64,000 nt of DNA from JAYZDF01 sp036337945 (lineage in GTDB: Bacteria; Myxococcota; Kuafuiibacteriia; Kuafuiibacteriales; Kuafuiibacteriaceae), in the NCBI GenBank assembly GCA_036337945.1, contig JAYZDF010000010.1, forward strand, positions 62,001 through 126,000, written 5' to 3'. The notes under the pieces were generated by a model that had not been told where the DNA came from, did not search any database, and worked only from the letters and a program-made list of their open reading frames with translations. Position numbers and translations under genes: made by a program. The stretch's first letter is position 1. Each line of letters starts with the position of its first letter. This document shows, piece after piece, positions 8,842 through 17,348 of this stretch.

Positions 8842-9437
8842 AGCTGTTCACCTTGGATGAGTTCTCTTGCAAGAACTGAAGAATAGTCCCTTTCATCCCC
8901 CCATAATGGTTGTCGTAAATTCCCCGCAGCAGAATGAACAATCATTCCTGAAATAATCTGCATCAACGCTGCCCGAATAGGCACGCGACCGCGAACGAAA
9001 GAATAACCTTCCGTCTTCGCAAAGTCCTCGACCCGATCTAAAATGGGCACACCCGCGGCGATCAGTAGATCCCGCCCTGGCCCGCGACCGTCCACCAACT
9101 CCCTGAGGAACATCAGAGACATATGTCGATGGTCTTCAAGAAACGCGCCGAAGATCTCAATGGTCCGTTTAATCCGAGAGTGAAAATCACCCTCTGCGGT
9201 CAGCGCGCTAACCAACGTAGTCCCCAAACGTTGGAAGGCCTGACGAACCACAGCTGCGTACAGCGCGTCCTTCGAGTTGTAATGATACAGAAGAGAAGGA
9301 CGACTAATTCCGGCAATATTTGCGATATCAGCCAAACGCGCTCGGTCGAATCCCTTGCTGCCAAACTCTTGCTCAGCGGCTGAAAGAAGGCGTTGTGCCG
9401 TTTCCACCGTCTGGGTTGTTGCGCGAGGCCGTCCCAT
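8832..9437 (-). CDS. TetR family regulator of the diiron oxygenase operon
   Basis: A TetR-type repressor of about 201 residues. The N-terminal helix-turn-helix reads ARLADIANIAGISRPSLLYH then YNSKDALY, and a variable helical ligand domain follows. I start it at the ATG at 9437 (MGRPRA) because an inverted-repeat operator and a promoter lie immediately upstream and overlap an alternative GTG at 9458. A TAAAGT -10 box ends seven bases before this ATG, so the mRNA may be leaderless. The gene is first in an operon with the ferritin-like oxygenase and probably represses itself and that enzyme. Confidence 0.9.
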   Translation of the reverse strand: MGRPRATTQTVETAQRLLSAAEQEFGSKGFDRARLADIANIAGISRPSLLYHYNSKDALYAAVVRQAFQRLGTTLVSALTAEGDFHSRIKRTIEIFGAFLEDHRHMSLMFLRELVDGRGPGRDLLIAAGVPILDRVEDFAKTEGYSFVRGRVPIRAALMQIISGMIVHSAAGNLRQPLWGDERDYSSVLARELIQGEQLCN

Positions 9438-9444
9438 AGACAAA

Positions 9445-9474
9445 ACTTTATCTACCACCGAGTAGATAAGTCAA
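9445..9474 (-). promoter_or_regulatory. Promoter of the TetR-diiron operon
   Basis: On the minus strand TTGACT (9474-9469), an 18-base spacer and TAAAGT (9450-9445) end seven bases before the ATG at 9437. The spacer is filled almost exactly by the TetR operator palindrome. Confidence 0.6.
9448..9469. promoter_or_regulatory. TetR operator (perfect inverted repeat, autoregulatory)
   Basis: Arms TTATCTAC (9448-9455) and GTAGATAA (9462-9469) are perfectly complementary around a CACCGA spacer. The site sits between the -35 and -10 boxes of the TetR operon, the classic place for steric repression by a TetR dimer. Confidence 0.65.
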
Positions 9475-9554
9475 CAGTCACAAAGACGACAGGATTTCAT
9501 ATACATAGACAGCTATACAAGACCTAAAAAAGGGTATTCACTAGCAAAAAACTT

Positions 9555-9560
9555 TACAGA
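9555..9560 (+). promoter_or_regulatory. Candidate -10 box of apaG
   Basis: TACAGA ends six bases before the TTG at 9567, the same hexamer and spacing as in front of the amidase gene at 40308. A GGAG overlaps the gap but is only two bases from the TTG, too close for a usual ribosome-binding site. Confidence 0.35.
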
Positions 9561-9566
9561 GGAGCA

Positions 9567-10001
9567 TTGTCAGCAAGCTCCGCTGATTGCAATGATTCTC
9601 GCGTGTCGAATGCAATAACAAAGGGAATTCGAGTCAAAGTAGTCAGCGAGTACTTACAGGGCCAGTCAGATCCGCGTCGCGATCGTTTTGTGTTTATGTA
9701 CACGGTGACGATCATCAACGAAGGAGAAGAAACTGCGCAACTAATGACCCGACATTGGATTATTACCGACGCGAATGAAATTGTCCGAGAAGTGAAAGGA
9801 GATGGCGTGATTGGTCAACAGCCGACTCTAAAGCCTGGCGAATCTCACGAGTATCAATCTGGATGTATTCTCGAAACGCCTTGGGGGACGATGCACGGGA
9901 GCTATGAATTTACTAACGAAGCAAACGAAAAATTCGATGCTGAAATCGCACCCTTCCTATTGGCTACACCGTCTATTACCAGCGCCCAGACGACAAACTG
10001 A
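9567..10001 (+). CDS. apaG: ApaG protein
   Basis: A 144-residue ApaG (DUF525) protein: an immunoglobulin-like beta-sandwich of unsettled biochemical role, linked to Co/Mg phenotypes in enterobacteria. The family core is clear: DRFVFMYTVTIINEG, RHWIITDANEIVREVKGDGVIGQQP, LKPGESHEYQSGCILETPWGTMHGSYEF. The common bacterial form is about 125 residues, so the true start may be a GTG at 9603; the TTG at 9567 is kept because a -10-like box lies six bases upstream. The copper-site-like lipoprotein follows after five bases. Confidence 0.9.
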   Translation: MSASSADCNDSRVSNAITKGIRVKVVSEYLQGQSDPRRDRFVFMYTVTIINEGEETAQLMTRHWIITDANEIVREVKGDGVIGQQPTLKPGESHEYQSGCILETPWGTMHGSYEFTNEANEKFDAEIAPFLLATPSITSAQTTN

Positions 10002-10006
10002 TCAGC

Positions 10007-11191
10007 ATGAGTCGTACTCATCTTCGACTTGGGATATTCAATCTCTTATGGCTTCTCATAATCAGCTGCAGTGAAAATAAGAAAAAAACCACTGCCCCTT
10101 CAGTCGAACACCAAAGAGATTTTCATGTTAGGCGAGTAACGCGCACCAGCTCTAGCGTTCAACTTTTGTCAGATATCCAAACTGTCGACCGCATCTATCC
10201 ATCGATGACCGGCCCAATTTGGAGCCATCAATTCAGCTTACTTGAAAATCAGCAGCCCGAACTGCTTTGGATTCAGGGCATTCGCTCTGAGGTCACTGAG
10301 GCCGATGGAGAAACAGTCGCATCCGAGCAATACGTCTGCCACGCAAATTTTGACAGTGAACAACCACCTAAAATTTTTCTTGGGGGGCGCAGAGATCCTC
10401 GCGTGTTTACACTTTCGCAAGGCCTCCTGAATCTCTCATTGCCGCCAGGTTTTGGTATTCCAGTGTTGTCTAACGAACCATTTCGGATGGCGACGCAGAC
10501 CCTTAACCTCCATCAAAATTCAGGAATTGAAAAATTACGTCATCGGACACACATCCAATTCCTTCGTGACAAACACAGGCAAAGCGACATCATACCCCTT
10601 ACCTACCGGAGTCTTACGGTTCAAGTCTCTATGACTGGTGAATCCATGGTCTATGAAGTACTGACACCGAATCCACTTCAGCGTAAAGCGAGATGCCTGC
10701 CTGGCGAAGATGCCAATCAAGGAAATGAGGAACATCGCGACCGGCACGGACGAAGGTTTTCAGGCCACTGGATGGTTCCTCCTGGTCGGCACACATATCG
10801 AACTTTAGCCACTCCTCAATTAGCATTAGACGAAGACACGGTGGTGCATGCTGCAGCGGCGCACCTTCATCCATATGCTGAGTCAATCAGCTTACATGAT
10901 CTTTCGAGTGGGAAAATTATTTATCAAGCGAGTGCTGAAAATTTTAAGGAAACGGTTGGACTCAAAAATATTGATACTTATTCAGACTCAAAAGGTTTTG
11001 CTCTATCAGCCAATGGCGAATATGAACTCGTGACTACTTATAATAATACGACCCCAAAAAAAGTAGACGCGATGGCGGTGCTCTATTTGTACATGCGGGA
11101 TAAAAAGTATGTCATGCCCACCAAAGAAGAACTGAAGGCGCAGTCTCAAAGACGGGCTAGCTCTCGTCCTGCCGAACAGCCATTACCTTAG
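10007..11191 (+). CDS. Lipoprotein with a possible PHM/DBH-like copper site
   Basis: A 394-residue protein with a lipoprotein signal (MSRTHLRLGIFNLL, lipobox LIISC near residue 21), so probably anchored in the outer membrane. I cannot place it in a named family with certainty. The C-terminal half has HLHPYAESISLHD then YELVTTYNN and DAMAVLYLYM; the HxH and downstream Met recall the CuB site of ascorbate-dependent copper monooxygenases (PHM/DBH). The N-terminal half has YVCHANFD and a GIPVLSNEPFRM segment that could form the partner domain. It lies five bases after apaG and is likely co-transcribed. The copper assignment is inference. Confidence 0.6.
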   Translation: MSRTHLRLGIFNLLWLLIISCSENKKKTTAPSVEHQRDFHVRRVTRTSSSVQLLSDIQTVDRIYPSMTGPIWSHQFSLLENQQPELLWIQGIRSEVTEADGETVASEQYVCHANFDSEQPPKIFLGGRRDPRVFTLSQGLLNLSLPPGFGIPVLSNEPFRMATQTLNLHQNSGIEKLRHRTHIQFLRDKHRQSDIIPLTYRSLTVQVSMTGESMVYEVLTPNPLQRKARCLPGEDANQGNEEHRDRHGRRFSGHWMVPPGRHTYRTLATPQLALDEDTVVHAAAAHLHPYAESISLHDLSSGKIIYQASAENFKETVGLKNIDTYSDSKGFALSANGEYELVTTYNNTTPKKVDAMAVLYLYMRDKKYVMPTKEELKAQSQRRASSRPAEQPLP

Positions 11192-11203
11192 GCGAGCAAC
11201 AAG

Positions 11204-12577
11204 CTAACGGCTAGAAAGATCCGGGCACCGATAGCCGTTCTCATTGTCAAAGGTGGTAGCGACCACGTTCCCCTTAGAATCCCAACATTGAAGGCTACTC
11301 GCTTTGTCATTTTCATATGCGCCCTTGGCCATGCGTTTTCCGTTCTTATGCCACCAGGACCATTCACCGATTCTTTGGCCATTAGACATATTTCCTTTCT
11401 TTCTTCGCTGACCATCTTCGAACCATTCTCGTTGCTCACCGTATCGTTGTCCGTTGATGAATTGGCTTTTTGAAGAGGCTTGACCGTTTTCATACCACTC
11501 GGTCCAGACACCGTCGCGTGCACCATTTTTGTAGATACCTTCTGACTTCTTACGACCACTTGCATACCAGGTCGTAACAGGTCCATCACGTTGATCATCG
11601 ACAGCACGGCCCTCTTCTTTTTTCTTTCCGTTTTCGTGATATGCAGTCCACGTCCCGTTTTGTTTGTCTTTGATAAATATGCCTACCAGACTAATTTCTC
11701 CATTTCGGTGACGGAATATCCATTTGCCTTCGCGGAGTCCGTTCACGAACGAACCTTCTATGCTGAGCTTTTCGTTATCGTGCCACGCACGATATGGACC
11801 GACTTGAGCACCATCAAGGAATTGCTGTTCACTTTTCTTTTTCGCATTTGGATACCAGCTTTCCCAAAGACCTGATTTTTCACCGTGCTTATATTCTCGC
11901 CGCTCTTTTATGGTCCCGTTGTCATGCCAATAAATGGCTTTACCGTGTTTGACTCCGTTCTTTGAACGACCTTCAATAGATTTTTGACCATTTTCAAACC
12001 AATACGTCCAAACACCATCCTGCTTACCGCCAATATATGAGCCCTTCGATGCAATGACGCCGTTTTCGTGCCAAGAGGTCCACTCTCCGTCAGGTCGACC
12101 ATTCTTATAGTTTCCAGACGATAGTTTTTTACCTGAATCGAACCAATTCGTCATAGAGCCATGAGGTTGTCCATCAATGAACTGTCCTTCAGATAATTTC
12201 TTTCCGTTCTCAAACCAAAAAGTCCACAGACCCGTTCGACCCTCTTTTGGGATACCTTGATCACCTTTTTTTTTGTCTTCGGTTTTCGCTTTTTTGTTAA
12301 ACTGACGTTTCGCAGTTTCCGCATTCTTTGGAACACCCAGCTGATCACGGCTCGCAAATTTTCGGCCGTCACGAAACTGCCCAGACGCTTTTTTCTGACC
12401 GTTTTGATACCAAAAGGTCCAAGGGCCGATCATCGAGAAGGTTCCGTCATCATGCTTTTGCACTTGTCCTTGAGACTTGAGTTTGCCGTTTTTATATTTT
12501 TCTTCGAACGAGTTACTCTCGCAAGCGATTGCAATGGTAAGCAGCGATAGAGTGCCGTAAAGATAAAGTGATCGCAT
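11204..12577 (-). CDS. YwqK/MORN-2 repeat lipoprotein (14 repeats)
   Basis: A 457-residue protein with a lipoprotein signal (LLTIAIAC, lipobox ending at residue 19). About 14 tandem repeats of roughly 23 residues follow, each of the form W-x-x-W-[YFH]-x-N-G-x-x-x-x-x-G-x-[FY]-x-[ND]-G, the MORN-2 or YwqK-antitoxin type. The fold is an elongated beta-meander. Databases often name such proteins antitoxins, but no toxin gene is adjacent and the lipid anchor suggests a surface or periplasmic structural role. It is the last gene of the sigma factor-gltA-esterase run, five bases after the esterase stop. A second, divergent copy lies at 54137. Confidence 0.85.
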   Translation of the reverse strand: MRSLYLYGTLSLLTIAIACESNSFEEKYKNGKLKSQGQVQKHDDGTFSMIGPWTFWYQNGQKKASGQFRDGRKFASRDQLGVPKNAETAKRQFNKKAKTEDKKKGDQGIPKEGRTGLWTFWFENGKKLSEGQFIDGQPHGSMTNWFDSGKKLSSGNYKNGRPDGEWTSWHENGVIASKGSYIGGKQDGVWTYWFENGQKSIEGRSKNGVKHGKAIYWHDNGTIKERREYKHGEKSGLWESWYPNAKKKSEQQFLDGAQVGPYRAWHDNEKLSIEGSFVNGLREGKWIFRHRNGEISLVGIFIKDKQNGTWTAYHENGKKKEEGRAVDDQRDGPVTTWYASGRKKSEGIYKNGARDGVWTEWYENGQASSKSQFINGQRYGEQREWFEDGQRRKKGNMSNGQRIGEWSWWHKNGKRMAKGAYENDKASSLQCWDSKGNVVATTFDNENGYRCPDLSSR

Positions 12578-12581
12578 CGAC

Positions 12582-13565
12582 TTACTTTGAAAGGGCCTTA
12601 TAGATGAGAGGCAAGCTTACATCTAGACGATAGCTCGTACTTCGATGGCCGTCATTGAACTCCTGATAAACATGCTCTATTCCTAACGAATCAAGTTTAC
12701 GTTTTAGGCCTCTTGCGCCCCACTGGAGATGATATTCATCTCGTGACCCACAGTCTATGAAGAGTAAATCGAGGCTACGGAGAGATTCCTGACAATCTTT
12801 GTCCGTCACCATCTCCACCGGGTCAAGCGCAAGCCAACGGGCGAACACAGCTTCGTCAATTTGACCGGTCGACAAGTCGAACGGAAGCGCAATCCCCAAA
12901 GGTTGAGTTTCGTCTGGTGAGTACGCTGCTGCATAAGCCAGCATGCTCATCGGACCAATCCATCGCCCTGTCTTCTTCTTTTTGGCTTTGTCGAAGGCTT
13001 TTACTAGGTTTTCTACCCCACCGTGTTCGTGAATAGCATTCATCAAGAGAGGTAGCTCACCAGTGTGGGCCAAACGAAATCCTAAGTCACCTGAGTGACA
13101 TACCGCCGCCCGGAATTGTCCCGGGTTGCGCATGGCATGGAATAACGCACCATATCCACCAGAAGATTTTCCGGCGATTGCATGTCCGCTTACGTTGAAT
13201 TTGGATTCAACGAATTCACGCAGTTCTTTGAGCAAATACGTTTCGTACAAGCCTTGTGCGGGCGAATCAAGGAACTGTGAACCACCATACTTCGTAAAGC
13301 AGTCCGGCAAAGCGACGATCATCGGTCCAACCAGCCCTTCTGCCTGCAGTCGGCTTATGCGGGCCTGCAAGCTTTCTTGCCAAGGATCACCCGAGAGCAT
13401 CCCTCGACTAACACCTGCGTAACCTGAAAGATACCAAAGCACTCCGACAGGTTCGTTGTCCGACAGTCCGTCCGGGACAATGCAATGAAGCTCCCTAACG
13501 TAGGGGTCACCTAATGGATTATCGCGAAGAGCTTTGGAGTTATGAGTGAAGATTTCAACAGGCAT
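12582..13565 (-). CDS. Putative esterase (alpha/beta hydrolase, esterase D-like)
   Basis: A 327-residue alpha/beta hydrolase with no signal peptide. The nucleophile elbow GKSSGGYGALFHAMRNP carries the catalytic Ser; the Asp may be in LLFIDCGSRDEYHLQWG and the His in FNDGHRSTSY near the C-terminus, an order that fits the putative esterase (esterase D / S-formylglutathione hydrolase-like) family. Substrate unknown. It lies 36 bases after citrate synthase on the same strand and five bases before the repeat lipoprotein. Confidence 0.8.
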   Translation of the reverse strand: MPVEIFTHNSKALRDNPLGDPYVRELHCIVPDGLSDNEPVGVLWYLSGYAGVSRGMLSGDPWQESLQARISRLQAEGLVGPMIVALPDCFTKYGGSQFLDSPAQGLYETYLLKELREFVESKFNVSGHAIAGKSSGGYGALFHAMRNPGQFRAAVCHSGDLGFRLAHTGELPLLMNAIHEHGGVENLVKAFDKAKKKKTGRWIGPMSMLAYAAAYSPDETQPLGIALPFDLSTGQIDEAVFARWLALDPVEMVTDKDCQESLRSLDLLFIDCGSRDEYHLQWGARGLKRKLDSLGIEHVYQEFNDGHRSTSYRLDVSLPLIYKALSK

Positions 13566-13600
13566 AAGTCTGCAAGTCGCGCATACAGCGCATAGACGAT

Positions 13601-14887
13601 TTAGCGATCGTTGAGCGGTACGTATTCGCGAGCACCGGGACCCGTGAAGATTTGGCGAGGCCGAGCAATTTTTTGCTCTTTATCGTTTACCATTTCGTTC
13701 CACTGAGCAAGCCAACCAGCAACTCTTGGGATGGCGAACAGTACAGTAAACATATCCGTCGGGAAGCCCATCGAGTCATAGATGAGACCGGAATAAAAAT
13801 CGACATTTGGATAGAGCTTACGTTTGATGAAGTATTCATCTTCAAGCGCAATCCTTTCTAGTTCTTGTGCAATTTCCAGCAATGGGTTTGCTCCGGTAAT
13901 TTCGAATACTTGGTCGGCAAGTGATTTGATCGCTTTCGCTCGCGGATCGTAGCTTTTGTAAACACGATGTCCGAATCCCATGGCACGAGCTTCACCGGAC
14001 TTAACAGCTTTGATGAATTGCGGAACGTTATCTTTGCTACCGATTTCTCGAAGCATACGTAGGACCTTCTCGTTCGCTCCGCCATGCAGAGGTCCGGATA
14101 GTGCGCCGCAGGCCGCAGATACAGCAGTAAACGGATCCGCCTGCGATGAGCCTACGCCTCGAACCGCTGTCGTCGAACAATTCTGTTCGTGGTCTGCGTG
14201 GAGAATAAACAGAACATCTAAGGCGCGCTCTAAAGTAGGATTGGGTTCAAATTTTTTCTCCGAGAATCGATTGATCATCTGAAGAAAGTTCCCAGCATAG
14301 CTCAACTCATTGTCCGGGTAGATATAGGGAAGGCCTCGGCGATGTCGAAAGGACCAAGCTGCGATGGTCGGCATTTTTGCAAGAAGTCGAATGATTTGCT
14401 GTTTACGTTCTTGTTCGTCGCCAACATTTTTGGCTTCTGGGTAAAATGAGGACAGAGCACCTATGGTCGAAATCAAAACACTCATAGGGTGAGCGTCATA
14501 TCGAAACCCGGTCATGAAATCCTTTACGTTCTCATGAACGTAGGTATGGGTGGTGATCTCATGTTTCCATGCTTCGGATTCTGCGGCGTTCGGAAGTTCG
14601 CCGTTGAGTAAAAGGTAGGCAACCTCCAAGAAGGTGCCGTCACGTGCGAGGTCCTCGATCGAATAGCCTCGATAAGTTAAAATTCCCTTTTCGCCGTTAA
14701 TGTATGTGATGGACGATCGACATGCCGCAGTATTTTGATAAGCGGGATCATACGCCATGAGTCCGAAGTCATCATCGTTCACCTTGATCTGTCTGAGATC
14801 CAAACTTCGAATGGTCTCATCGGTAATCGGGATCTCGTAGACTTTGCCCGTTCGGTTATCGGTGATTGAAAGCGTATCTTTTGCCAT
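13601..14887 (-). CDS. gltA: Citrate synthase
   Basis: Condenses acetyl-CoA and oxaloacetate to citrate at the entry of the TCA cycle. The 428-residue length and sequence match the bacterial GltA type. Visible active-site regions are LHADHEQNCSTTAVR (His), SGPLHGGANEKVL, the GFGHRVYKSYDPRA segment (His) and LYPNVDFYSGL (Asp). The N-terminal ~40-residue domain preceding CRSSITYINGEKGILTYRGY is also typical. It follows the ECF sigma factor by 35 bases on the same strand, suggesting possible co-transcription, which would be an unusual coupling of a central enzyme to a sigma factor. No clear ribosome-binding site is seen. Confidence 0.97.
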   Translation of the reverse strand: MAKDTLSITDNRTGKVYEIPITDETIRSLDLRQIKVNDDDFGLMAYDPAYQNTAACRSSITYINGEKGILTYRGYSIEDLARDGTFLEVAYLLLNGELPNAAESEAWKHEITTHTYVHENVKDFMTGFRYDAHPMSVLISTIGALSSFYPEAKNVGDEQERKQQIIRLLAKMPTIAAWSFRHRRGLPYIYPDNELSYAGNFLQMINRFSEKKFEPNPTLERALDVLFILHADHEQNCSTTAVRGVGSSQADPFTAVSAACGALSGPLHGGANEKVLRMLREIGSKDNVPQFIKAVKSGEARAMGFGHRVYKSYDPRAKAIKSLADQVFEITGANPLLEIAQELERIALEDEYFIKRKLYPNVDFYSGLIYDSMGFPTDMFTVLFAIPRVAGWLAQWNEMVNDKEQKIARPRQIFTGPGAREYVPLNDR

Positions 14888-14922
14888 TTGTTACCATGAC
14901 ATGGCTGGTCCCGAGCATGGCG

Positions 14923-15591
14923 TCAAGATTCGGAGTCATTTGACGGAGTGTTCAGATCTTTTTTCGTGCCATGCGGGTCTAGCGCGGGCTGCCAGGCGGC
15001 GAGGATTTTCGCCGCTTCGGCGGAATCCCCTCTATCTGTAATGGATTTCAACTCTGCTCTGAGCGCCTGACGAGCTCTGGATAGCCTTTGTCTGAAGGCA
15101 GAAAACGACATGCCCAAGACTTCAGCAGCCTCTGGACCGGAAACCCCGTCCACATAGGTGACCAACAAAACGAGCTTGTCATCAAGAGACAAATTACCGA
15201 GGGCCTGAAGAGCAAAGGCCTGCTCCTCCTTACGTCCCATCACCTCATCAGCAGCTGGACCTTCGTCAACGTCGGCGATTCCCCTATCTGTTTGGGACTC
15301 ATCTTGGGTTTGACTGGCGAGAATCGGGGCTTTTTGCCTCCGTCTACCCTGCTCAAACCCTACATTCCGGGCGATCCCCAACAGCCATACCCGCGGCGTG
15401 CTATCACCTCGATACTTCTCTAAATTCTCTAATGCTCGAGCCATGACAGTCTGAACGGCATCGTCCAGCTCGTTGGGACGAACGAATTTCCGCAAATAGT
15501 TCGTCAAAATCGGAGTATGCTGTGCGAGATCCTCCGCTGTGATCTGTCGAGATGACTCGGCATTTTCAGCCACTTCACTATCCTTCGTCAT
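14923..15591 (-). CDS. ECF-type RNA polymerase sigma factor
   Basis: About 222 residues from the ATG at 15591, chosen over a GTG at 15615 because AAGGAC lies at a normal distance upstream. Region 2 is recognisable (YLRKFVRPNELDDAVQTVMARAL, then RVWLLGIARNVGFEQGRRR), as is region 4 (LDDKLVLLVTYVDGVSGPEAAEVLGMS then RQRLSRARQALRAEL). An acidic linker joins them. No anti-sigma gene is adjacent, so its control is unclear. It is divergent from the ATP synthase b' gene across 75 bases and heads the gltA run. Confidence 0.88.
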   Translation of the reverse strand: MTKDSEVAENAESSRQITAEDLAQHTPILTNYLRKFVRPNELDDAVQTVMARALENLEKYRGDSTPRVWLLGIARNVGFEQGRRRQKAPILASQTQDESQTDRGIADVDEGPAADEVMGRKEEQAFALQALGNLSLDDKLVLLVTYVDGVSGPEAAEVLGMSFSAFRQRLSRARQALRAELKSITDRGDSAEAAKILAAWQPALDPHGTKKDLNTPSNDSES

Positions 15592-15631
15592 TTTTGTCCT
15601 TATTAGTTCGTTCACAGATAAAATGCCAGGG

Positions 15632-15660
15632 TTGACTCGCCAGGTCGAGGTCGCTAGTCG
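15632..15660 (+). promoter_or_regulatory. Promoter of the ATP synthase cluster
   Basis: TTGACT (15632-15637), a 17-base spacer and TAGTCG (15655-15660) end six bases before the GTG at 15667. The -10 is weak but the geometry matches the other leaderless starts here. Confidence 0.45.
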
Positions 15661-15666
15661 ACCGAC

Positions 15667-16110
15667 GTGGTTTTTGCAGGACTAACTCTCGACGTCGACG
15701 CCACCGCACTGGTGGCACTGGCGCTTATCATTTTCCCATTCGTGATCCTCAACGGTTTGGTTTTTAAACCGTTTCTCGAACTTTTTGAAAAGAGGCACGA
15801 CCGCATCGAAGGCGCTGTAGAAAGAGCGAATCAAAAGCTTGAAGAGGCTGAACGCCAAGCCGAAGCTTTCGAAGAGCAAATCGAAGCCGCGAAGCGCAAA
15901 GGTCTGGAGAAGCGAAACGCGATCCGAGCCGCAGCGCAAACTGCGATGAATGAAAAAATCGCCGAAGAACAAGGCTCAGTTGACCAACGCGTGAAGCAAT
16001 CTTTAGCGGAAATAGCTAAAGAAAAAGACGGCGCGATGTCCACTGTAAACGCAGAGGCTCATCGACTTGCTGACATTACCGCTTCTAAACTTCTCGGGAG
16101 GAATATTTAG
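15667..16110 (+). CDS. atpF': F0F1 ATP synthase subunit b' (first b-type stalk subunit)
   Basis: A 147-residue b-type peripheral-stalk subunit: one N-terminal membrane helix (about residues 12-35, ending in the FKPFLELFEKR segment) and a long Ala/Glu/Lys/Arg-rich coiled coil that dimerises with the second b subunit and holds the F1 head. Two different b genes in a row fit the b'/b heterodimer found in several bacterial groups. The GTG start lacks a ribosome-binding site and lies six bases after a -10-like box. Subunits a and c, usually just upstream, are absent; a divergent sigma factor is there instead. Confidence 0.88.
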   Translation: MVFAGLTLDVDATALVALALIIFPFVILNGLVFKPFLELFEKRHDRIEGAVERANQKLEEAERQAEAFEEQIEAAKRKGLEKRNAIRAAAQTAMNEKIAEEQGSVDQRVKQSLAEIAKEKDGAMSTVNAEAHRLADITASKLLGRNI

Positions 16111-16112
16111 TC

Positions 16113-16649
16113 ATGATTGGAATGATTATTGGTGCAGGCGGCGGTCACGGAGACGGCAGCATAAATTGGTTCGAGATTGGTGCGTTGGTCATCAACTTCG
16201 TCGTACTTCTACTCGCTCTTCCAGCGATTCTCCGAAACCTTACAGGACGGTCTCCAAAAGAACATCTTCAGCATCAGCGTGAAGAAATGGCAGCCCAATT
16301 GAAGGAAGCCGAAGAAAAGCAAGCCGCAGCCGAAAAGCGTCTCGAAGAGTACGCCAAAAAATTAGGTAATCTCGAAAAAGAAGTTGAAGAGATTATGGAA
16401 AGCTACCAAGCGCAAGCTGAAGCTGATGAAGCGAAAGTCAAAGCAGAAGCAGAACTCAAGATTGAGCGTATGATTCGAGATGCGGACTTCACAATCAATC
16501 AGGAGTCTCTCAAGGCTCAACGAGAAATTCGAGAAGCTGCTATAGAAACAACTCTTTCTATGACGCAGAGCTTATTCGCAGAGCGAATCACTGACGCGGA
16601 CCGTCGCCGACTGGCAGACGAATACATTGGCAATATCGCTAAGAACTAG
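16113..16649 (+). CDS. atpF: F0F1 ATP synthase subunit b
   Basis: A 178-residue b subunit: a Gly/His-rich periplasmic start, one membrane helix (about residues 18-40, INWFEIGALVINFVVLLLAL) and a long charged coiled coil to the C-terminus. It begins two bases after the b' stop and 18 bases before atpH, so it is within the same operon. It forms the peripheral stalk with b' and docks onto delta. Confidence 0.92.
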   Translation: MIGMIIGAGGGHGDGSINWFEIGALVINFVVLLLALPAILRNLTGRSPKEHLQHQREEMAAQLKEAEEKQAAAEKRLEEYAKKLGNLEKEVEEIMESYQAQAEADEAKVKAEAELKIERMIRDADFTINQESLKAQREIREAAIETTLSMTQSLFAERITDADRRRLADEYIGNIAKN

Positions 16650-16667
16650 AAGAAAAAGGATTTAGAT

Positions 16668-17216
16668 ATGTCTACCAGCTCAATTGTCAGCCGTCGTTAT
16701 GCGAAAGCCATTGTCGAAACTGCAAAGTCCGACGAAGAGGTCGACGCTTTTTCCTCTCAACTATCAACCTTCTGCGAAGCGTTTGAAGAGTCTGCTGATC
16801 TGCAGAACGTTCTCACCAACCCGACCTTCGGGCAGGAGGAACGGATACAGACCGTCAACGCTATTTTTGAGAAGCTCGAAGCCTCAGTTATCATCCAACG
16901 ATATGTTCACCTCCTCGTGAAAAGAGGCCGAGCATCAGAATTACCTGCAATCGCTGCCGACGTTCGCACAATGGCGGACGAACGCGCCAAACGAATCCGA
17001 GCCCGCGTTGAAAGTGCTTTTCCGCTTACTGAAGACACGAAAGACAGCTTGAAACGAGCCCTAGGCAAACGAACTGGGATGACCGTCGAACTCGATGTCG
17101 AAGTAAACCCAGCACTCATTGGCGGCATTCGGACTTCTGTCGGATCGCTTGTATTTGACGGAACACTCCAAACCCAGCTTGCGAGTCTACGCAAACAACT
17201 TCAGAGTCACGCCTAG
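16668..17216 (+). CDS. atpH: F0F1 ATP synthase subunit delta
   Basis: A 182-residue OSCP/delta subunit joining the peripheral stalk to the alpha subunits. Landmarks are SIVSRRYAKAIVETA at the N-terminus, LTNPTF in the middle, LVKRGRASELPAIAADV, and the C-terminal VNPALIGGIRTSVGSLVFDGTLQTQL. An AGAAAAAGGA-type ribosome-binding site precedes the ATG. A 227-base gap separates it from atpA, unlike most operons where delta and alpha are nearly touching. Confidence 0.95.
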   Translation: MSTSSIVSRRYAKAIVETAKSDEEVDAFSSQLSTFCEAFEESADLQNVLTNPTFGQEERIQTVNAIFEKLEASVIIQRYVHLLVKRGRASELPAIAADVRTMADERAKRIRARVESAFPLTEDTKDSLKRALGKRTGMTVELDVEVNPALIGGIRTSVGSLVFDGTLQTQLASLRKQLQSHA

Positions 17217-17348
17217 TCAGCATTTGGGCATCTCTTCACCCCGCCTTCGAAACACTCAGCATAAACCCTTAATATCTATGGTTTTCTAGCCTGCTTTTAT
17301 GCCTCAAAGCGTGCAGGTCAGACAGTAGTGGCCCATTGTTTCTCCTCT

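Noticed and set aside
11204..12577. Toxin-antitoxin system based on the YwqK name
   Set aside because: No toxin-like neighbour exists at either YwqK locus, and both proteins have lipoprotein signals.
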